This document shows positions 22,322-33,762 of a stretch of 64,000 nt of DNA, piece by piece. This DNA comes from Prosopocoilus inquinatus (taxonomy: Eukaryota; Arthropoda; Insecta; Coleoptera; Lucanidae). Under the pieces are notes generated by a model. It did no database searches. It saw only the letters and a list, made by a program, of their open reading frames with translations, and was not told the DNA's origin. Position numbers and translations under genes: made by a program. The stretch spans positions 58,464,713 through 58,528,712 of the forward strand of contig CM069871.1 in assembly GCA_036172665.1 (NCBI GenBank). The letters run 5' to 3'. The stretch's first letter is position 1, and every line of letters begins with the position of its first letter.

Positions 22322-23337
22322 ATGGCGGGGTTGCGAGTGTTCGGGGATCAGCCATCAGTAGAAGTACTAGAAAATAATGAAACCCGAATTGTGGAAGGAC
22401 CAGCAGAAAATTCGAAATTGAAAATAAAACCACCAACGTTCGATGGAAAGTCTTCTTGGTCCAACTACTTCAAACAGTTCGAAGCAGCAGCAAAGGCAAA
22501 CAGATGGACGGCCAGCGAAAAAGCCACTTCGTAAATTGTGGCCTTGAGAGGGGACGCTATCGATGTGCTACAGACGATGCCGCCAGAGGGTCAAGAAGAC
22601 TTCGACAAGCTGGTGAATAGGATGGAAATGCGTTACGGACAGGCCCATCTGACCGAGGTATACCATGCGCAGTTGAGGAATCGATGTCAGAAATCCGGAG
22701 AAAGTCTGTCCACGGTGAAGTAGAGGTTATCATCACCATTGGTTCAACTCCAATAAAACATCGTGCACTGATAGCGGACATAGAGGACGAGGCAATTTTG
22801 GGCATGGACGTCATGTGTGCCCACGGGTTTCAATTGGACTTAAAGCGTGGCGTGATGGCAGTCAATAATGAGGAGTTGGTTCTACATCAACGAGGAGACG
22901 TGGCCACTCGAGTAGTCCTCTCTGAAGACGTTGTATTACCCAGCAGGACTGAGGTTATCGTCGACGCAAAACTGAACGGTGTTTTTCAAGATGGGCAGGT
23001 CATTATGGTTGAACCTAATACTGATGATCAGAAGATTGGAAGAGGAGTCCTCGTTGGGAAAATGTTGTTGACGGCGAAGAAGGAAGTACCTGTCCGCCTG
23101 ATGAACGTCAATTGTTTCTCTGTCAATATCAAGAAAGGAACAATCTTGGGAAGCTGCACCATGGTGTCCTCCATCTCCCGGCAACTTGAAACAAACGTGC
23201 CAGAAGCGAAAGTCCCAAAGAAATTATGGGAAATGGTTATGTCAACAGCCCAGGAATTGACTCCAGACCAGAAGACAAAAGCAAAGAATCTGATCGGCCG
23301 CTATCAAGATACCAGATATCAGATACCTTACAAATAA
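22322..23337 (+). pseudogene. Ty3/gypsy gag-protease fragment, internally deleted
   Basis: The first part (22322-22723, one in-frame stop at 22532) reads as a gag-like domain: KPPTFDGKSSWSNYFKQF, then ALRGDAIDVLQTMPPEGQ and LVNRMEMRYGQ. This is the pattern of gypsy gag proteins in invertebrates. At about 22700-22720 the frame changes and sequence from after the protease active site follows. VEVIITIGSTPIKHRALIAD and ILGMDVMCAHGFQLDLK are typical of the C-terminal part of retropepsin and the linker to reverse transcriptase, ending with ELTPDQKTKAKNLIGRYQD. The catalytic DTG triad, zinc knuckles, reverse transcriptase, RNase H and integrase are absent. The fragment is thus a deletion derivative, apparently carried as cargo. 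Its codon composition is clearly less AT-rich than the flanks. Confidence 0.85.
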
Positions 23338-23529
23338 GAGCTAACCAAACAACACGGAAATGCGAAAATAAATAGTCCAAAGACCCCGAAAAAACTTCTT
23401 ATTCTAACGAATAAATAAGTATATAATTCCCTGTTATTTGATACCTAAAAATCTTGAAAATAAACTATTTGTGTTATGTATAAATCGGGGGAAAAAAATG
23501 TGACTTGTGTATTTTTTATTGCTTTTAAG

Positions 23530-23585
23530 TTGGTAGCGTACTGATGATGGCAGCTTAGCTGCCGAAATACGTATCTACGGATATA
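23530..23585 (+). ncRNA. Hammerhead-ribozyme-like motif, right end of composite element
   Basis: CUGAUGA (23541-23547), one extra U, stem II GGCAGC-UUA-GCUGCC (six perfect pairs), GAAA (23564-23567), palindromic stem III AUACGUAU, C17 at 23575, then UACG pairing with CGUA just before CUGAUGA. Stem III has no loop, which in known compact Penelope-associated hammerheads is compensated by dimer formation. The inserted U between the core and stem II may weaken or abolish activity. Confidence 0.45.
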
Positions 23586-23649
23586 AAAATTATTGTGGGC
23601 GGAGGTTAATTTCAATTATCTCTTAAACCACAGTCTCCTTTACTATTTT

Positions 23650-23663
23650 AAGTTTAGATATAA
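23650..23663. repeat. 14-bp target-site duplication, right copy
   Basis: Identical to 21973-21986; see the composite element. Confidence 0.75.
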
Positions 23664-26313
23664 GAGAAAATTTCGTATAAACAAATGAATTTGAACAGTT
23701 AAATTATTATAATGAAAAGAAAATTTTTATAATTTTATTACAGAGAATTTTTAAACAGAAAAATATGATAATTTTAAAATGAGTAATATTTTAATAATCA
23801 AAAATAAATGAAACAAATTGCGATAAAGAGAGAAAAAAGCCCTTGTCAACTTCTAAATTTTCAAACTGAAACAATTTTATTTTACTGAACCCACCGATAA
23901 GAGTCTGTGAATTTCTTTGTACACAGTATTTAAATAAAACTAGGAAAATTGACCGATTAACAAATTTAGAACTTGGAAAAACTTATTGACGAAAAGATTT
24001 TGATTGCGACGTTGAGTCACAAAGGCAAGTTCAGAACTCTTGTTTTACGTCATGTGGGGGCAGATTCTGAGAACTTGACTCAACGCTACGCGCTTTAACA
24101 TAACCCGCGTGAGGTTCTTTATAAATCACTGCCGACTCATTAAGTGCACTTAGAAAAATCAAGACGAAGAATAAATTTTTAGCAACCCAAACAACAATTT
24201 TTAATTTTAATTTACAATTGTTTCTATCTAAAAAAAATCAGAACAATTCTAAGTTAATCAAATCAGTAAAAGCTTAATCAATTCTTTGGTACAAAGAGAT
24301 TTTAATTGTCGTTTGAATTTTTGTGCACAAGTTTTGGATCACTTAGAAGGTGATTCATCATTTTTGAGAGAAAATTTGTTTTATTGATGAGGCAGTGTGC
24401 ATCACCAATGGAATAGTCAGTTCACAAAATCTGCGTTATTGGAGCTCAGAGCATCCACGTTAGTGGAATGTACCGTAGTCAGTATTCAAGAAGTCAAGGT
24501 TTCGTGTGGGATCAAGGGAGGCAGACTTTTGGATCGCTCTTGTTTGAAGAAAAACAAAAATAATAACTGGCCTGGCCGGAACTTTCCACATTTTAAGGAA
24601 ACACAATTTTCAGAAATTCTGGAAATCCTGTTACCACTTAAAGCTTTTAACCTTGTATTGTTTGTCAACAGCTTTCACGAGTCTAGCTCTAGAGGAGATG
24701 GGGTGGGTTTTAAGCGATTTAAATTAAGGGCACGAGGGAAATAAATCAAGCTGAAAAATTCACTGCGGAGCGATTACCAAGGTCCAAACAAAGTCAAGTT
24801 CAGAACTCATGCTTTACGTCCCACGGAGACAAATTCTAGGAACTTGACTCAACGCCGCGAATACGCATATGATCTAACTTCCAGGAACCGCTCACGAATA
24901 AGCTTTACGTAACTTCCATGATTCACGTACTCATTCCAATTTACGTTTACGATCTAGTTTATATAAAATATGATAATTTATTTAATTACTTGAGTGTACA
25001 AAAATCTGAATTCTTACATCGCGACGCTTTCTAATTTATAAACAAAAAAAACACAAGCAAATTCATCAGGTTTAAAATTTATAAAAGTTAGGTTGCTAAA
25101 CACGCACGTCTACAAAATGAATTAATAATTTCTTAAGTTAGTCGCATTATTAAATCTGTTAGCATCAGTAAATTCAATAAAAGAAATAAACTCCGAAAAA
25201 AAATGAAATGATATGTACGTAACCCGTAACATACTGCTGCTAAATACGCAATTACTTGTAAATTTTGTGGTAGGTGTTCCACTTGGTTAGGCCACCCTTT
25301 TCTCAGCAAGTCGTGTGTGTTACAGTCGATCGAGGTGGCGTTTGGCTTCTTTTGGCAACGGGAAAGGCGCCTTCTACCTCGAGTGCTCGCAGGGCGCACA
25401 TTGTGGAGATTGTATTTCGTGCACAGTGTTTTTTTTCTGGTTGCGGTGTGGTAGTTTAGCGACTAGGGTTAATTAGTCCAGCCGACTATTCCGAATTATT
25501 AACCAGTTTCCCCGCTTAAGGGTCCGATTTCGGATTTTGTTGTGTATCTCTTGCTGTTTCGAACCAGCTATTTTCCATCGCAACAACGGAGTAAGTCGCC
25601 ACATTTATTATCGCCATTCTGTTACACGACAAATCTTGTCCGTTAACTGTTTTCTAATTTTTCATTTCCGCGTTTGCTCCTCTTTTAGCAAGCAGTAAAG
25701 GGACCATTTTTCTAAGACGGCGTTGGTTTGACTCGTGGGACCTCGAACTCCTCCGTTGCACGTAATAGTTGCCGCCTTTTGGGGTGTTGTCCACCAAAAT
25801 CACCTCAAATGACGATTTTCTCCTATCGATTTTTAACTCTGCGAAGAGTGGTATTTTGAAATAAACAAGATTTCGATCTTTTCATTACTTTTGCTTTTTT
25901 ATCTCCTTATGTTCCCGGAGTGCGTCCCAGCGTTTGGAAACGGAATGAATATGGGATGGTTGCGAATATTTTCGCGACTAATTTACAGGGACGTTTGGAG
26001 ACCATATTTAATATGAAAAGATCACGGGCCATAAATTTGCTTACCTGAAGTATTTTTGCAAAACCCAGAAACAGTAAATTTTTTATTTTAAAAGGGCACA
26101 TATTAGCATAAAAATATTTTCCTGATCGTCATTTGTCTTTGCACTACGATATCACCATGAATTTTTTAAAATAACAACCGTAACTTTTTAGTCGAGATAT
26201 GGATGGTCCTTCATGTTAATTAAATGCTGATATAAAAAAATAAGTACCTTACATAACAATTTTTTTGGAAAAAAATAAACATTAAATTCGTGCGAAAATG
26301 TAAAATAGACTAG
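23664..26313. other. No gene; one 75-bp direct repeat pair
   Basis: CAAGTTCAGAACTC...TTTTACGTC...TTCTGAGAACTTGACTCAACG (24024-24090) recurs at 24796-24862 with substitutions. Each copy has short inverted ends (CAAGTTCAGAA / TTCTxxGAACTTG). The less AT-rich patch at 25260-25800 has no ORF with recognisable motifs. Confidence 0.5.
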
Positions 26314-26574
26314 CGGCCGTTTTCATAATCAGACTTTAAGGAAGCTTTAATTTAAAGTCACTTTAAGAATAGGGAAACAAATGTATTTTTTTAGTAAGTA
26401 CAAAGTTTTTTTAATCTCAAACCGGACAGAAAAATGAAGAGAACACACTCAACGTTTCACTATAGATTTATAGCTTCGTCGTCAGTCACTCCTTTCATCG
26501 GACAAGAACAAACTTCAAGTATTTTTTTAGGTTAAAGTAACTTTTAATTTAAAGTCTGATTATGAAAACGGCCC
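26314..26574. mobile_element. PIF/Harbinger-like MITE interrupted by a hammerhead-type repeat
   Basis: Terminal inverted repeats GGCCGTTTTCATAATCAGAC / GTCTGATTATGAAAACGGCC with TAG on both sides (26311-26313 and 26575-26577). Removing the inserted unit and one duplication copy leaves about 125 bp, close to the 128-bp MITE at 18574, which has related ends and a TTA duplication. No coding capacity. Confidence 0.75.
26383..26530. mobile_element. Hammerhead-type short repeat, family 2, copy 1, with 12-bp target duplication
   Basis: GTATTTTTTTAG at 26383-26394 is repeated at 26519-26530. Between them lie 124 bp beginning with CAAAGTTTTTTTAATCTC and ending GAACAAACTTCAA. On the minus strand it contains a degenerate hammerhead core: CUGACGACGAAGC (a 3-base insertion relative to CUGACGAAGC), CUAUA-AAUC-UAUAG, then GUGAAACGUU. 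A second copy is at 52374-52566. The insertion lies inside a MITE. Confidence 0.65.
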
Positions 26575-26579
26575 TAGAA

Positions 26580-29000
26580 ATTGTTGTACGTGCAGTAGAA
26601 AGTGCAGGTCAATACAAATTGAACAATTTGAACATTTCTGTTAATTAATTATAATTAATTAAGTGAAAAGTTCAAATTATTAGTTTATTAGTAAATATTT
26701 TTTTGTTTTTAATTTCAAAACGATCACAAGAAATAATTTATTTTATTTATTTTTTCCAAAAAATGTTTTGTAAGCTACTATTTTTTACGAGCATTTAACT
26801 GACATGAGGGACAAAAAAAATTTTAAATTAAAAACTTATCTGTTTCAGGATTTTGCAAAAAAACTTCAAATAAACAACTTATAGGCTTGTTTATTTCTAA
26901 ATGAACGCAAAAAATAATTTTGATTTTCTTAATTCAAATGCTTATTTTTCTGACAACTTGATATGTAAGTTACTAATTTTTTTATATTAGCATTTAATTG
27001 ACATAAAGGACCATCCAAATTTCAACTAAAAAGTTAGGGTTGAAATAAAAAAAATCATGCTGACGTCACAGTCTTTACAGTCAGACTTTATCACCACTCT
27101 GTATATTGTCTAAAGAAAATAAACTCTTACATTTTTTTTTAATTGTATTTAACGAGTTTTTTTTCTTCATTTATTGAAAGGGATTCAGTAGATTTTTCTT
27201 TAACCATTCAGCTGTGGGAGCGGGTCCTAGGATATTGTGCTTTTTGGGGTCATTTACCGTGTATCCCTCTATACTAGAGGGATACACGGTAAATGACAAA
27301 AAAGTATTTTTTTGTTGCGTACTTTGCTAGGTGGCGCCCTTTACTGCAACATAGGTTGTATCCCCATGCCGTCTCCGCTGAGTGGGTACAATTGCGCAAC
27401 ACTTCTAGACAATTTTGTTCTCCAGTTACAAGATTCGTTGTAAGAATACATCATAACGATTGTTATAAATAAACAAGTCCTTTTTGTATATTTTTGTACT
27501 AAAGAAACTCAATGGAGTAACATATTTGCAATTTTAACTGTTCTTTCACTTTTCCAAACGAATAATTCAGTTCAGTATTTTTGATTAATACATAGTTTCT
27601 GTCCGCATTTAATTGCATCCAATTTATTTAATTGCGCAAGTTTTACATCAAGCGCTGTAGAAATGCCATTAATGTGAAAACTGTATTTCAATTTTAAACC
27701 GAGCAGCATAGGCCATTATGAACATTGCGGTTCAGTTTTTGCGAGTGCTCCTCGAATCATCTTGCCACATTTTATGCACATAAATCCTTGAATATATGTG
27801 AGTCTTATTTAATTAAATGCTCTGCAGCAAAATCGTTTCAATTCTCAGCAGTTGAATTCGGGTAAGTCGTGTTATTCTGATTTGCTATGTTACTTTCTGT
27901 TTTACTGCGGAGCTTTGGGGAAGCATTCAACTTGGAAACTACTTGCGCTAGATTTAGCACCCGACTCTCACAGAGAATTACGCCGCGCTTTTCTGCGAAC
28001 TATTAGGACTCCGATTGCCTCCCAGTTATTTGATGTTATTGTCAAACTTACTTTTCATGTTGCATTTAATCTGAAGAACGTTCTTACCTATACTGTACTG
28101 GGGGGTAACGTTGTTTCTCGAAGTGAGTTTTCCAAAAAGCATTTAAACTTATCGGTTTCATACTAAGTGTATAAAAGCTTTCGTATAAAGTTCCAGTGAA
28201 GTTCTGTTTTTATTTCAAGCGGTGAACTTCTGAATATCAACAGTTTAAATTCGTCTAGTTGAGAATGGTGACGGCGAATGAAATTTTCTGACTTTCCGTT
28301 TCTACTTCTTGAATACTTTCGGTTAATAATTCCAAACAAAGAGAACAGTAAATACCTATTGTAACTAGCAGGAGTATAAAAAAATAGGTGTTGCTACCAA
28401 ATAAGTTAATCAATGACTGCAAGACTGTGAGAGGTGATCCTAAAACTTACCTGTGGCAGTCGATAATGAAATGTCTCACTCTCTCTGTGCGCTCTTAATA
28501 AAGGTAACCGTTGGGGTAATGTAGCTCTGGTTAGAAGGTGCCGCTCAGGTATGGGCTAAAAGCACTAGGGGGGTAGTTTACCCGATAGACAAATGGGTTC
28601 TTTACCTCGTCCCGGTCTTGTCTCGAAACAGGAAAGTCCTCTTCAGATAAAGACTCCCCACAACACTTTTAGGGTTTATTGAGCACCGTTATAGAGCCAC
28701 CTTGCCGAGCCCACCTTCCTTGGATGGTGCCTCCTCGACTCTGTCTCCGCAATTTCCCAATTATCCGTAGCTCAGAAAAGTGACCCGTTAACAATTATAT
28801 ACAGCTGTCCCGAAAGAGTCTTCGTGACAAATGCAGCAAAAGTTAACTCTTATGGTCAGACTAGCTCAGTGAAGAAACGTAGTAGATGCCAGGTGTAATA
28901 AAAAAAGCGCAAGTACGCACCTGCTTTATATACAGGAGAAGCCTGTTAAAGTAGTACTGTCCGTACTGTCTCGTGAGTAGTAGTGTCTGCATCGTCTCAC
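26580..29000. other. No recognisable gene; one strong hairpin
   Basis: Contains a perfect 23-bp-arm hairpin at 27249-27297. A less AT-rich segment at 28430-28790 has repeated-element character, but no motif I can name and no long ORF. Confidence 0.45.
27249..27297. repeat. Perfect 23-bp-arm hairpin with 3-base loop
   Basis: GTCATTTACCGTGTATCCCT and the bases following it to 27271 are the exact reverse complement of 27275-27297, leaving a TAC loop. Outside the arms T- and A-runs extend the pairing loosely. It could be a tiny MITE or a recent template-switch palindrome. Confidence 0.8.
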
Positions 29001-29001
29001 G

Positions 29002-30335
29002 AATAAATTTCGGCGCTAACCATGCGTCAGCTCGTCTAAAGATGCATCCGGACATGTCCCGTATCCGATCGTCATCGCGATTAGTTTAGTACGGACGAGA
29101 TGCCGTAACGCTTACTCGTATCTGTATTGTGTTTAGGTATCATTTCAAATGCGAAAACGATACAAACACAACAGATAGAGTCGGTATTTCACCGAAACAT
29201 CAAAGATAAAATACGTGATACTGTGGCAGGCTATGCCATCTCATCCAGCGTTAAGTTAATACCCTGGTTCTTTTAAATATTATTGTGTGCTACGTTTTAG
29301 TTGTTAATCGTTGGCCGCACTACCTGTTTCCGGTTTAGGCGCGTTGATATTACGCCCTCACTATGTCTGGAAGTCACGTTTTCTGTAATTGTAATCTGAT
29401 TGACCGAATTATTGTGTTCGTGAGAGACTTTATTCCGACTACCTGCTCTAACACCATTCGGCATTACGCCAGTACGAGGTACAGACACGGATACATACTT
29501 CCTTGAGTGGTTGCAATTTATTATGCAAAATTCGAATCAGCTACAGTGATAACTGATATTATTTGGGCTTCGTGAACCTTTGGAGTTGTTATAAACAGCT
29601 TATTCCAAGCCGATCTTCCGTTTCCGCGTTAAACAGACAGGCATTTATATGACGCCATTCCAACGACCCAGGCTCGTATTAGATTTCTTTGTTCCCACAG
29701 AGAAATTCGCTTATCCAGTTCCTCCCTGGTATTGTAGTAACAATACTTTTCCGTTTGCTGTCTCTGCCTGTTTCGACGCCATTTGAGGGATGATGTTCTA
29801 CAACACAGCGTTCTATTAGAAGGTCATCGTTCCACGCGACGCAACGCCGGCTCAGCGAACCGCCACGAGAGATCGCTACGATGCTTATTCCAAGCGAATC
29901 TTCCGTTTCTGCGTTAAACAGTCAGGTGTTTATGTGACGCCATTTCAATGATCCACGCTCGTATTAGATTTCTTTGTTCCTACAATGAAATCCGCTTATT
30001 TAGTTCCTCCCTGGTATCGTTCTCCGAATCTTCTGTCTTTCGACAATACTTTTCCGTTCGCTGTCTACCTGTTTTGACATCATTTGATGGACGACTCCTC
30101 CAACACAACGTCCTATTAGAAAGTCATTGTTCCACGCGACGCAACGCCACTTCAGCGAACCGCCACGAGAGATCGCTACGACGCCTGACATTTGAGCGAA
30201 ACCGACAGGTGTTTGACAACTGGATACAGTATAACCAACTTTCGGACCACAAAACTGTATCGTATCATTTAATATTGTTATTTGATTAATTCATGCCGCT
30301 TATTACTATGTTATTTCGGCACTTGTGAGTGCGTC
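29002..30335 (-). repeat. Left arm of a 6-kb long-inverted-repeat element
   Basis: From AATAAATTTCGGCGC (29002) inward, the sequence matches the reverse complement of 33763-35044. Matching blocks are ATCCGGACATGTCCCGTAT, GTCGGTATTTCACCGAAACAT, a GCGCGTTGATATTACGC-like block and GTTTAACGC with CCGTTTCxGCG. The inner part consists of two tandem units of roughly 310-330 bp (about 29560-29880 and 29880-30250), sharing CGCCACGAGAGATCGCTACG and TTCCTCCCTGGTAT. Divergence between arms is considerable. Confidence 0.75.
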
Positions 30336-33300
30336 AGAGTCATTTATCGCTTTGAGTAATCTGTGGTTACGTTTTGTTTGTAAACAACAAGTTACTATTT
30401 CACATATTGTAAAGATTTATATCATTTTATAATTAAAAATAGTGAACAGTTTAAGTTGCGTATAATTAACGTACGTCTGGCCTCTTTAAGTTAGACTCGA
30501 GTATCGATGTTAATTTAAGTTGAGAATAGTAATACACGATTTAAGTACGTACTGTTGTTTTTTTTTAGACAAACAAATTATTTTGCATACACGACTGTTA
30601 TATCCTTCTGAAAGTTTTCGAAATTTTAGCTCACGCTGCGAGCCTTGGAGGACGTGTTCCTCAATGCGTAGGATCAGCTGGGGGGTTATTCTTCTGACGC
30701 CCTGGACCTTTTTGACCCCGCCCATCTTCAATTGAGTACTGGCTCGGAACAGCTAAATTGTCTTTCTCAGCGCTAACTTGCCACCGTTCACGTTAATGAT
30801 TCAGGACCTAAGCTCTTGCGACTTGTGATTTTGTAACAGAGTATTAAAGATTTTAGTTATACGATACAATTATGCGTGATCAAATTTGTAAGAATATACA
30901 TTCATTGAACTCTGAACTTCACGCGTGTGAGAATGTGATCGGAGGCATTTCCATTAAATTAAATTTTTTTGGGCGCCTGCAGATCATTACGGATATTGGA
31001 TGTGCGATTTAATGATCTACGATATTCTAATATGACACGCATTTAATCTCCGTTAGCGGTTATATACAGATTGGTGCTCGTCGGGTGTCTACTTTTAATG
31101 AACAAGATGCTGCGACAAGGCATATGCCGGGACGATCTATCACGGTCGCCATTAATCATTCGACATTCGCCAAGGAATAAGACGAATGTAATGGATTTAA
31201 CACCGCTATCTCCTGCCGATAGGCGATGATGAGATGAGATACTGCCTACATTTACTGCAAGGCAGCGAATCACTCTCGCATGCGATTGATACGGAGACGT
31301 TCTCCGCTTCCTTCTACGTTCGCTAAGTAATTTTTTACGGCATAATTCGATACGAAATTCCCTGACACTTTATTTTCGAGGTATTTTTAGAAAAGCTCGC
31401 GAGATAAAACCGGATCAGAAACGGTCGGCGCAGTAAATCTCACGAATTTGTTTACGTGTATTCAATATACATAAACAAAAAGCTCATTTTCAGACAATTT
31501 TCCCCATATACATTTTCGCACCCACACTATATTTTTTTGTTGTAATACGATTTATTCACGCGTTTTATGAAAAATAAACAGTATATCCAAAGTAAAAAAA
31601 AATGGTTGAAGTGTGGCTCACACTCAGTCATAATTTGTCGAAAAGCGGTTAGATTAACTGTTACGGTTTGAAATCTCATTACAATTATTAATTATTATAA
31701 TTCATCCTGTACGTCTGGAAATGAAAATAGCTTACTGATTTTTTTTCTTGTTTTTAACCACATTTTCATAGTGTTGCAACACGCTGACGTCACATAAAAA
31801 CCAAGGCACTAGCTTACACCATGTTTCAGTTATCTTCTAGCATAATTCGATTACTATCCACCAATAACGTCACCGTTATTACTCGTTACTCATTTTCTCC
31901 CTTAACCCAGAATTTGTTGTTACCAATTGTGTTCTTGTTTATATGGCCCTGTCGGAATGAAGTGTGCCGGAATTCTTGGAAGCGAAGCTCACTTCTACAC
32001 TGAAATTTCTTCTTCTTTATTTTGGAGTTTTAGGAGGATTTCTTTCGTATTGGAAATCTCCTGTTAACGACATTTACGACATTAGTGACTTCTGTGGGCA
32101 TTCTAGTTGACACCATCTTGAACTTAGTTCTCGGTGCCTTCCTCGATCAACGCATCAATCGAGAACGACCTCGATGGCCGAAAACCGGATTCAGTAATGT
32201 GTCATAACTATTGTTTTATCAAGACATAAGTGAGTTAGCGCTGGCGCTTTATTACAATTTCCTGCCTCCTGGAGGGCGGCATACAACTTTGGTTGATGTT
32301 GAAGACCTTTGTGGTAGGTTTCCTGGTGGTATGACGTTTCGTCGGCTTTGACTTGATGCTGGTGGAACAAGACTCATCAAAGTTTGTCTCAGCCTCGTCC
32401 TTGGAGTTCAGGCCGAGTATGTTTGCGACTGTTGCTTTCTCCTTTCATGCAAATTACTATTGTTGGACTTTCCTTCCCTTCCAGATTTTTAAGACTGACT
32501 CGCGTTTAGTTACGGCCAACTTTTAAGATCGGCTCACTTTGGTATAGGTTTTGCTATTGTAGTAAAGACTTTTTTTGTTTAATCACTTCACTTCACTTCA
32601 CTTTGACGGATCCACGATTGGTTGAAGTGGCGTTGCGGCGCGTTGAACGATGACTTTCTAATAGGACGTTGTGTTGGAGGGGTCATCCATCAAATGATGT
32701 CAAAACAGGTAGACAGCAAACAGAAAAGTATTGTCGAAAGACAGAAGATTCGGAGAACGATACCAGGGAGGAATTAAATAAGCGGATTTCTCTGTGGGAA
32801 CAAAGAAATCTAATATCAGCTTGGGTCGTTGGAATTGCGTCACATGAATACCTGACTGTTTAACGCAGAAACGGAAGATACGCTTGGAATAAGCTGTTTA
32901 TAACAACTCCACAACTTCAGGAAGCACAAATAATACGGACTGACGAATTTTTTACGAAATAAAGCTTACTACTACTCATTAACTGAATATCTCGGCGATC
33001 TTTCTTAATGTATATTACAATCTGTACGTGATGTCTATTTGTTAATGTTGACATGTTCTGTATGTGTGTTTGATATGATATTCATGAACGAATAAAGAGT
33101 AAGGGTATTATTATTATTATTATTATCAAAGAAATCCAACCGGGTATAAGCCGACATAAAGAGAACCAATGACATGAAATGCCAAATGTGAACGCAATTT
33201 AATCTTTCCGTCGAAATAACAAGCGTAAACAAATTTGTAACTCGCAGAATCGTATAACACAGAAATGGAGACGTCGCCGGATTTTATGGCCGGTCTCGCC

Positions 33301-33762
33301 GTTGAGAATAAACATTCAATCTGGTTCTCACGCAAAACTCGGAAACGCATAAATGCTAAAAATAGAGACTCCGGGTTGGTAAAAGTTTACTTATGGCAAT
33401 TCAAAATGCCGAAACAACAAAATCCTAGGTCGATTTACAGCCGGACTTAGTCTCAAATGTGCGCAAGAAAGTCTGCCAATTGCACCACAAAAGTAAATCG
33501 AGACGTAGGATCATTGGTGTTATAAATGTCCATTTATTTTACAACGAAGACGTTGTCTCCGGTCAATTATTGCGATATCGGACATCGACGTCGGTGCGAT
33601 ACAAAACTTAATACACAGGTGACTTGGAAAACGGTTTTTCTAAACTGTTAAGGTTTTTCAAACCAAACATACAATCTGGTTCTCATGCAAAACTAGGAAA
33701 CGCAGCTTGTAAAAAAGTTTGTGCAATAAATGCTAAAAAGAGACTCCGGGTTGGTAAAACTT
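30336..33762. other. Interior of the long-inverted-repeat element; no transposase found
   Basis: No ORF above about 76 codons and no recognisable transposase motif. It includes an extra plus-oriented copy of the arm's tandem unit at about 32610-32940, an AATAAAGAGTAAGGG plus (TTA)n stretch at 33090-33126 that looks like a short LINE 3' tail, and an internal direct repeat (CAATCTGGTTCTCA...GAGACTCCGGGTTGGTAAAA) at 33317-33390 and 33670-33760. Confidence 0.5.

Larger units (their letters stand above)
21987..23649. mobile_element. Composite retroelement: inverted hammerhead-bearing ends around a Ty3/gypsy fragment
   Basis: The left end (21987-22085) and right end (about 23515-23620) are inverted repeats of roughly 100 bp, from TTGAAATTAACCTCCGCCCA inward to ACCAACTTAAAAGCA. 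Each contains a hammerhead-like motif, left on the minus strand and right on the plus strand. A direct repeat of about 40 bp ending GTTATGTATAAATCGG sits inside both ends (22208-22246 and 23447-23488). The interior carries an internally deleted gypsy gag-protease segment. Beyond the right inverted repeat about 30 bp (ending CTCCTTTACTATTTT) are unique to that end. The unit is bounded by a perfect 14-bp target duplication. Inverted-plus-direct end structure and a long duplication recall Penelope-like pLTRs and retrozymes. No polymerase is encoded, so it would be non-autonomous. Confidence 0.7.
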
